Shown here in pieces: positions 7,247 through 9,727 of a stretch of 9,727 nt of DNA (positions are counted from its first letter, which is position 1; every line of letters begins with the position of its first letter). A model generated the notes under the pieces. It was given only the letters and a program-made list of their open reading frames with translations. It did not search any database and was not told the origin of the DNA. Source of the DNA: CAZSXS01 sp964611385 (lineage in GTDB: Bacteria > Bacillota > Clostridia > Lachnospirales > CAYPQA01); assembly GCA_964611385.1 (NCBI GenBank), contig CAZSXS010000107.1, positions 1 to 9,727 on the forward strand, read 5' to 3'. A program made the translations under genes and the position numbers.

Positions 7247-7328
7247 TTTGATATAAGCACTTTTTCTTTGCGTAGATGTTGAAATGAAAAAGCCACCATA
7301 AACAGACTATCTTTCTGTTTGATATAAG
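7247..7328 (+). repeat. Direct repeat pair and dyad upstream of the chemoreceptor
   Basis: TTTGATATAAG occurs at 7247-7257 and again at 7318-7328, 71 bp apart. The first copy is part of a CTTAT, TTGAT, ATAAG dyad. The second copy abuts a perfect 7-bp inverted repeat, AAACAGA (7300-7306) and TCTGTTT (7314-7320). They lie 30 to 140 bases upstream of the chemoreceptor promoter, so a regulator-binding role is possible. In AT-rich DNA, chance is also possible. Confidence 0.4.
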
Positions 7329-7358
7329 GGTTAAAGTTTTTACAATCGTGTTTTTATA

Positions 7359-7387
7359 TTGACTTTATGGAGAAAGTTTGACATAAT
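7359..7387 (+). promoter_or_regulatory. Sigma-A-type promoter of the chemoreceptor gene
   Basis: TTGACT (7359-7364) and CATAAT (7382-7387) are each five of six to consensus, with exactly 17 bp between. Transcription is predicted to start near 7394, about six bases before the ATG at 7400. That leaves no room for a normal ribosome binding site. Confidence 0.6.
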
Positions 7388-7399
7388 TTAAGTAGAAAG

Positions 7400-8467
7400 A
7401 TGGATGGAGATTTATTTAAAAAGGGGGTAGATGAAATTAACAAGGATAACTTAAGCGTAAAGCTAACTGATATAATCAGTAGCGATTCTCTTCAAAAAAT
7501 TCAAGATTCATTCGCAAAGGCTACGGGGATGGCTGCCCTCACCGTAGATTTGCAAGGCCCGGTAACAAAGCTGAGCAATGCAACTGATTTTTGTATGAAG
7601 TATACGAGGACCTCTAAGCTTGGACAAGAGCGTTGCAACAAATGTGATTTGAAGGGCAGTGAAGAGTCCTGCAGAACAGGGCGACCATCTGTATATTATT
7701 GTCATGGTGGCCTTATGGATTTTTCTGCACCAATTTTTATCGGGAAAACGCAAATCGGGTCTTTTATTGGCGGGCAGGTTTTACCTGAGCCTCCAGATCT
7801 TGAAAAGTTTCGTAAAATTGCATTGGAGCTCAATATAAATCCAGATGAATATGTCGCAGCTGTAAAGAAAGTGAAGATCGTTCCAAAACAGGTAATTGAC
7901 GCTGCTGCGGAGCTGCTTTATGACGTAGCCAACACATTATCTCAGGTAGGGTATCAGAGACTGCAATCTAAACTCATAAGCGAAAACGTCTTTGATATTT
8001 CAAAGAAAATTCATGACGAGATCTACTATCTTGAAGAAGGGATCAAAAATTTAATTTCAAGCAATGTTAAGCTGCAATCAGACTTCGAAAAACTGCAAGC
8101 AAATACAAAAAAATCACATAGTGAGGTTGAACAAACAGACGAGGTTGCCAAATATATCAGCTCAATCTCAACGCAAACCCGCCTTTTAGGGCTGAATGCA
8201 TCGGTCGAAGCGGCTCATGCCAAGGAGTATGGCTTAGGCTTTGCTGTAATCGCACAGGAAGTGAGAACTTTGGGCGATTCGAGTACTCAGCAATCGGCTA
8301 AGATTAAAGAAATCCTTGGGAATATCAAAAGCTCAATAAAGGAAATAACTGAACAGTATGTTAGGACTAAGGAAAGTATAGATAGTTCTGATGAGATCAT
8401 TGGTAAGCTAAAAGATAACATAGACAAAATTCGTGAATATGCTTGTTCTTTGGAAAAAATAAAATAA
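7400..8467 (+). CDS. Soluble chemoreceptor-like protein: PocR sensory domain plus short MCP signalling domain
   Basis: This 355-residue protein has no membrane segment or signal peptide and should be cytoplasmic. Residues about 23-183 are a PocR-type ligand-binding domain, recognisable from the ATGM..LTVD start, the CNKCD cluster and the YYCHGGLMDFSAPI then IGSFIGGQVLPE core. It has five cysteines (65, 79, 82, 91, 101). Residues about 200-353 form a coiled-coil hairpin of the MCP type with the tip LLGLNASVEAAHAKEYG then GFAVIAQEVRTLG (262-292). The signalling region is short and has no HAMP, so it is a compact one-protein sensor that would couple through CheW/CheA. PocR domains are thought to bind small diols or hydrocarbon-like ligands. 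The start is the only ATG compatible with the frame, as an in-frame TGA lies at 7379-7381, but its ribosome binding site is poor. A strong terminator follows 59 bases after the stop. Confidence 0.88.
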   Translation: MDGDLFKKGVDEINKDNLSVKLTDIISSDSLQKIQDSFAKATGMAALTVDLQGPVTKLSNATDFCMKYTRTSKLGQERCNKCDLKGSEESCRTGRPSVYYCHGGLMDFSAPIFIGKTQIGSFIGGQVLPEPPDLEKFRKIALELNINPDEYVAAVKKVKIVPKQVIDAAAELLYDVANTLSQVGYQRLQSKLISENVFDISKKIHDEIYYLEEGIKNLISSNVKLQSDFEKLQANTKKSHSEVEQTDEVAKYISSISTQTRLLGLNASVEAAHAKEYGLGFAVIAQEVRTLGDSSTQQSAKIKEILGNIKSSIKEITEQYVRTKESIDSSDEIIGKLKDNIDKIREYACSLEKIK

Positions 8468-8526
8468 AGTGGTGTCGGTTATGGCAGAGAGGTCTACAAG
8501 CCGAACATGCTATCATTTTACATACT

Positions 8527-8581
8527 AAAGGAACCTATAGAACAGACATTCAAAGAAGTCCGTTCTATAGGTTCCTTTTTT
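8527..8581 (+). terminator. Strong intrinsic terminator after the chemoreceptor
   Basis: A 21-base 5' arm (8527-8547) pairs with 8558-8578 in 20 of 21 positions (one A-C mismatch) around a ten-base loop. The core is GGAACCTATAGAAC paired with GTTCTATAGGTTCC. Six T end the structure at 8576-8581. It separates the chemoreceptor from the DUF624 gene, which has its own promoter. Confidence 0.92.
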
Positions 8582-8620
8582 GCAACTGCAATAATACAAA
8601 GAGATCTGTAGTTTTTACAC

Positions 8621-8648
8621 TTTACAATAGAAGCAGAATTGCTACAAT
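8621..8648 (+). promoter_or_regulatory. Promoter of the DUF624/YesL gene
   Basis: TTTACA (8621-8626) and TACAAT (8643-8648) are separated by 16 bp, each five of six to consensus. A second TTTACA at 8614-8619 is too far upstream. The predicted start near 8655 gives a leader of about 28 bases. The possible upstream ATG at 8647 overlaps this -10 element and so cannot be the start if the promoter is real. Confidence 0.6.
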
Positions 8649-8669
8649 GGAAAAAAGCCAAGACGAAAA

Positions 8670-8674
8670 GGGGG
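8670..8674 (+). promoter_or_regulatory. Ribosome binding site that fixes the DUF624/YesL start
   Basis: AAAAGGGGG ends eight bases before the ATG at 8683. The frame is open back to 8443 through the terminator and into the chemoreceptor gene, but only this start has a ribosome binding site, lies after the promoter, and gives a protein of normal DUF624 length. Confidence 0.75.
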
Positions 8675-8682
8675 ATTGTCTG

Positions 8683-9372
8683 ATGTTGAATGAAGTGTTT
8701 CGAATGGAAAAGCTAGTTGCTTTTTATGAAAGAATTTTTTACTTCCTACTCATTAACCTACTGTTTCTCCTGTTTAATCTGCCTATGCTATTGTTCTTTT
8801 TATTTGTTGGTATGAACAAAGTCATTGCGTATCTACCGCTGTTTCTTACTTGTATGATTCCGTTCTTTCCGGCGCTTTCTGCTGTGTATTATGCAATGCT
8901 CAAGGTTGTAAAGGGCACTGAAGTATCCCCCATTAAAGATTTCTGGAAAGGGTATCGTAGCGACTGGCTGCAAAAGCTGCGCTTAAGCTGTTTACACCTG
9001 CTTACTGTGTTTATATTGGTGAGCAACATTCAATTTTTTAGCAAAAGTATTGTAGTCTTACCCCTTGTCATTTTTTTCTGCGTGCTCTTGCTGGGAGCCT
9101 TTCTTATCATACCAAACCTTTACCTGCTTGCATCTCGCTATCAGATGGGCAATTTCGCCCTATTGAAAGCCGCCCTAATCTTAACCGTGACACGCCCTAT
9201 TTATACGCTCGGTTCGGCTGTAGCCTTTCTGATCATTCTATTGCTGCTAGAGTTAGCCGCTGGGATTACGGTACTGTTTGTGGCCAGTGTATATGGATTT
9301 TTGGTTGTATTTATGAGCCGTCAACTGCTTGATTCTTTGGAGCAGAAGCAAGAACCAGCGATACAAGAATAA
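8683..9372 (+). CDS. DUF624 membrane protein, YesL-like
   Basis: This 229-residue protein is an integral membrane protein of the DUF624/YesL family. Five or six hydrophobic segments are visible at about 18-43, 46-70, 100-118, 122-148, 172-192 and 195-212. The family signature lies in the first cytoplasmic loop: FPALSAVYYAMLKVVKG (62-78) followed by DFWKGYRSDW (86-95). The molecular role of DUF624 is not established. Such genes are habitually found next to YesM/YesN kinase-regulator pairs and Lpl-type importers (yesLMN in Bacillus subtilis), which suggests a part in carbohydrate uptake or its sensing. Here it lies about 2.2 kb past the regulator gene with its own promoter, separated by the VOC and chemoreceptor genes. 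A perfect hairpin terminator begins 17 bases after the stop. The family call is good; the function is unknown. Confidence 0.85.
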   Translation: MLNEVFRMEKLVAFYERIFYFLLINLLFLLFNLPMLLFFLFVGMNKVIAYLPLFLTCMIPFFPALSAVYYAMLKVVKGTEVSPIKDFWKGYRSDWLQKLRLSCLHLLTVFILVSNIQFFSKSIVVLPLVIFFCVLLLGAFLIIPNLYLLASRYQMGNFALLKAALILTVTRPIYTLGSAVAFLIILLLLELAAGITVLFVASVYGFLVVFMSRQLLDSLEQKQEPAIQE

Positions 9373-9389
9373 CAGGAATGAATCACATC

Positions 9390-9461
9390 AAAAAAAGAGG
9401 AGCGAATGCTCCAATGTCATTAAGTTCTTAATGACATTGGAGCATTCGCTCCTCTTTTTTT
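9390..9461. terminator. Perfect 34-bp hairpin, probable bidirectional terminator
   Basis: Bases 9390-9423 are exactly complementary to 9428-9461 around the tetraloop GTTC. The stem is flanked by seven A on the left and seven T on the right, so it reads as an intrinsic terminator on both strands. It ends the DUF624 transcript and would also stop any leftward transcript coming from beyond the right edge. A stem this long without one mismatch is unusual for an intrinsic terminator. Confidence 0.93.
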
Positions 9462-9479
9462 GGCTCTTTCACATTATTC

Positions 9480-9497
9480 ATGGGAGAAAACTCCCAT
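9480..9497. repeat. Small hairpin
   Basis: ATGGGAG, AAAA, CTCCCAT is a perfect 7-bp stem with a tetraloop, 18 bases after the terminator. No T-run follows closely. Its role is unknown; it is one of a row of inverted repeats at this end. Confidence 0.6.
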
Positions 9498-9530
9498 TTC
9501 CTGTTCGTTTTTTAAAATATGGAGGAGGGG

Positions 9531-9566
9531 CCGTGGAGTGAACCAACTTGTTGGTTCACTCCACGG
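9531..9566. repeat. 36-base near-perfect palindrome
   Basis: Two 17-base arms (9531-9547 and 9550-9566) are exactly complementary, with only TT between them. The arms run from CCGTGGAGTG through AACCAAC. There is no clear T-run on either side, so it is not an obvious terminator. It could be a dimeric protein-binding site, a small mobile or repetitive palindrome, or a terminator fragment. Confidence 0.7.
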
Positions 9567-9641
9567 TTTAAGAAAACTCTTTTCGGCCTATCAAAATTTC
9601 CGTGAGCCTATATATCACTCCCATGCCCGGCTTTTGTGTAA

Positions 9642-9675
9642 GGTGGAGGGAGGGGGTGTGGGGGAGGGAGGGGGT
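9642..9675 (+). repeat. G-rich tract with quadruplex pattern and an 18-bp period
   Basis: Five runs of three to five G (9648-9650, 9652-9656, 9660-9664, 9666-9668, 9670-9674) are split by loops of one or three bases. This fits a standard G-quadruplex pattern on the plus strand. The 13-mer GGAGGGAGGGGGT occurs at 9645-9657 and 9663-9675, so the tract is a partial tandem duplication. Confidence 0.75.
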
Positions 9676-9722
9676 AGACTTTTTTCTCCGTATGAAAAAT
9701 GTTTTTCGCCTCCCTCCCCCAC
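9658..9722. repeat. Inverted repeat joining the G-rich tract to the C-rich end
   Basis: GTGGGGGAGGGAGG (9658-9671) is exactly complementary to CCTCCCTCCCCCAC (9709-9722) across a 37-base spacer. The spacer contains GAAAAA, TG, TTTTTC (9694-9707). The hairpin would compete with the quadruplex. No coding region is convincing in 9462-9727; apart from these repeats I see nothing there. Confidence 0.75.
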
Positions 9723-9727
9723 GGGTT

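Noticed and set aside
7300..7320. Terminator for the VOC gene
   Set aside because: The 7-bp stem AAACAGA/TCTGTTT is AT-rich and followed by GATATAAG rather than a T-run.
7032..7399. Riboswitch (cyclic-di-GMP, fluoride, T-box or guanidine type)
   Set aside because: A few bases near 7060-7130 recall such elements, but none of the conserved cores I know is present. The candidate terminator at 7210 also lies before the receptor promoter.
9519..9605. Short frame of 28 codons after an AT-rich stretch
   Set aside because: It runs straight through the 36-base palindrome, has no ribosome binding site and matches no known peptide.

Overview
The window looks like a chromosomal fragment from a low-to-mid-GC Gram-positive bacterium (Bacillota). 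The evidence is strong AGGAGG-type ribosome binding sites, sigma-A-like promoters, U-rich intrinsic terminators and a YesM/YesN plus LplA/LplB/LplC-type gene set, which is typical of Paenibacillaceae and of several Clostridia. I cannot choose between those groups from the sequence alone. The window probably is, or lies at, the end of an assembled contig: it opens with 50 consecutive C bases and closes in a G-rich, self-complementary stretch.

Left part (64-3549, minus strand). A three-gene carbohydrate ABC importer operon is transcribed leftwards in the order permease (LplB/YteP type), permease (LplC/YtcP type), lipoprotein solute-binding protein. No ATPase and no catabolic enzyme is visible. 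Further genes may lie beyond the left edge, because only 13 bases separate the last stop codon from the C run.

Centre (3550-6477). A 271-base divergent control region holds promoters and several dyads. It is followed on the plus strand by a YesM-type sensor histidine kinase and a YesN-type response regulator (receiver plus AraC DNA-binding domain). By analogy with the family, the kinase senses an extracellular sugar or a transporter state, and the regulator controls the divergent importer operon. The regulator has an unusual linker of six pentapeptides, encoded by six 15-bp tandem repeats.

Right part (6478-9727, plus strand). A small VOC/PhnB-like protein comes first, then a 368-base gap with folded elements, a candidate terminator and a good promoter. 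Next is a soluble one-piece chemoreceptor with an N-terminal PocR sensory domain and a short MCP signalling domain, ending at a strong terminator. A DUF624/YesL-type membrane protein follows with its own promoter. YesL proteins normally sit with YesMN/Lpl importers, so the receptor and the VOC gene look like insertions into a sugar-uptake locus. The last 355 bases carry no convincing gene but hold a perfect 34-bp hairpin terminator, two more palindromes and a G-quadruplex-like tract that can alternatively pair with a downstream C-rich arm.

The gene families are familiar. The less ordinary points are the repeat-built linker in the regulator, the cysteine-rich PocR chemoreceptor with an altered tip and an almost leaderless mRNA, and the dense palindromes at the right end. 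I see no clear evidence for a wholly new system.
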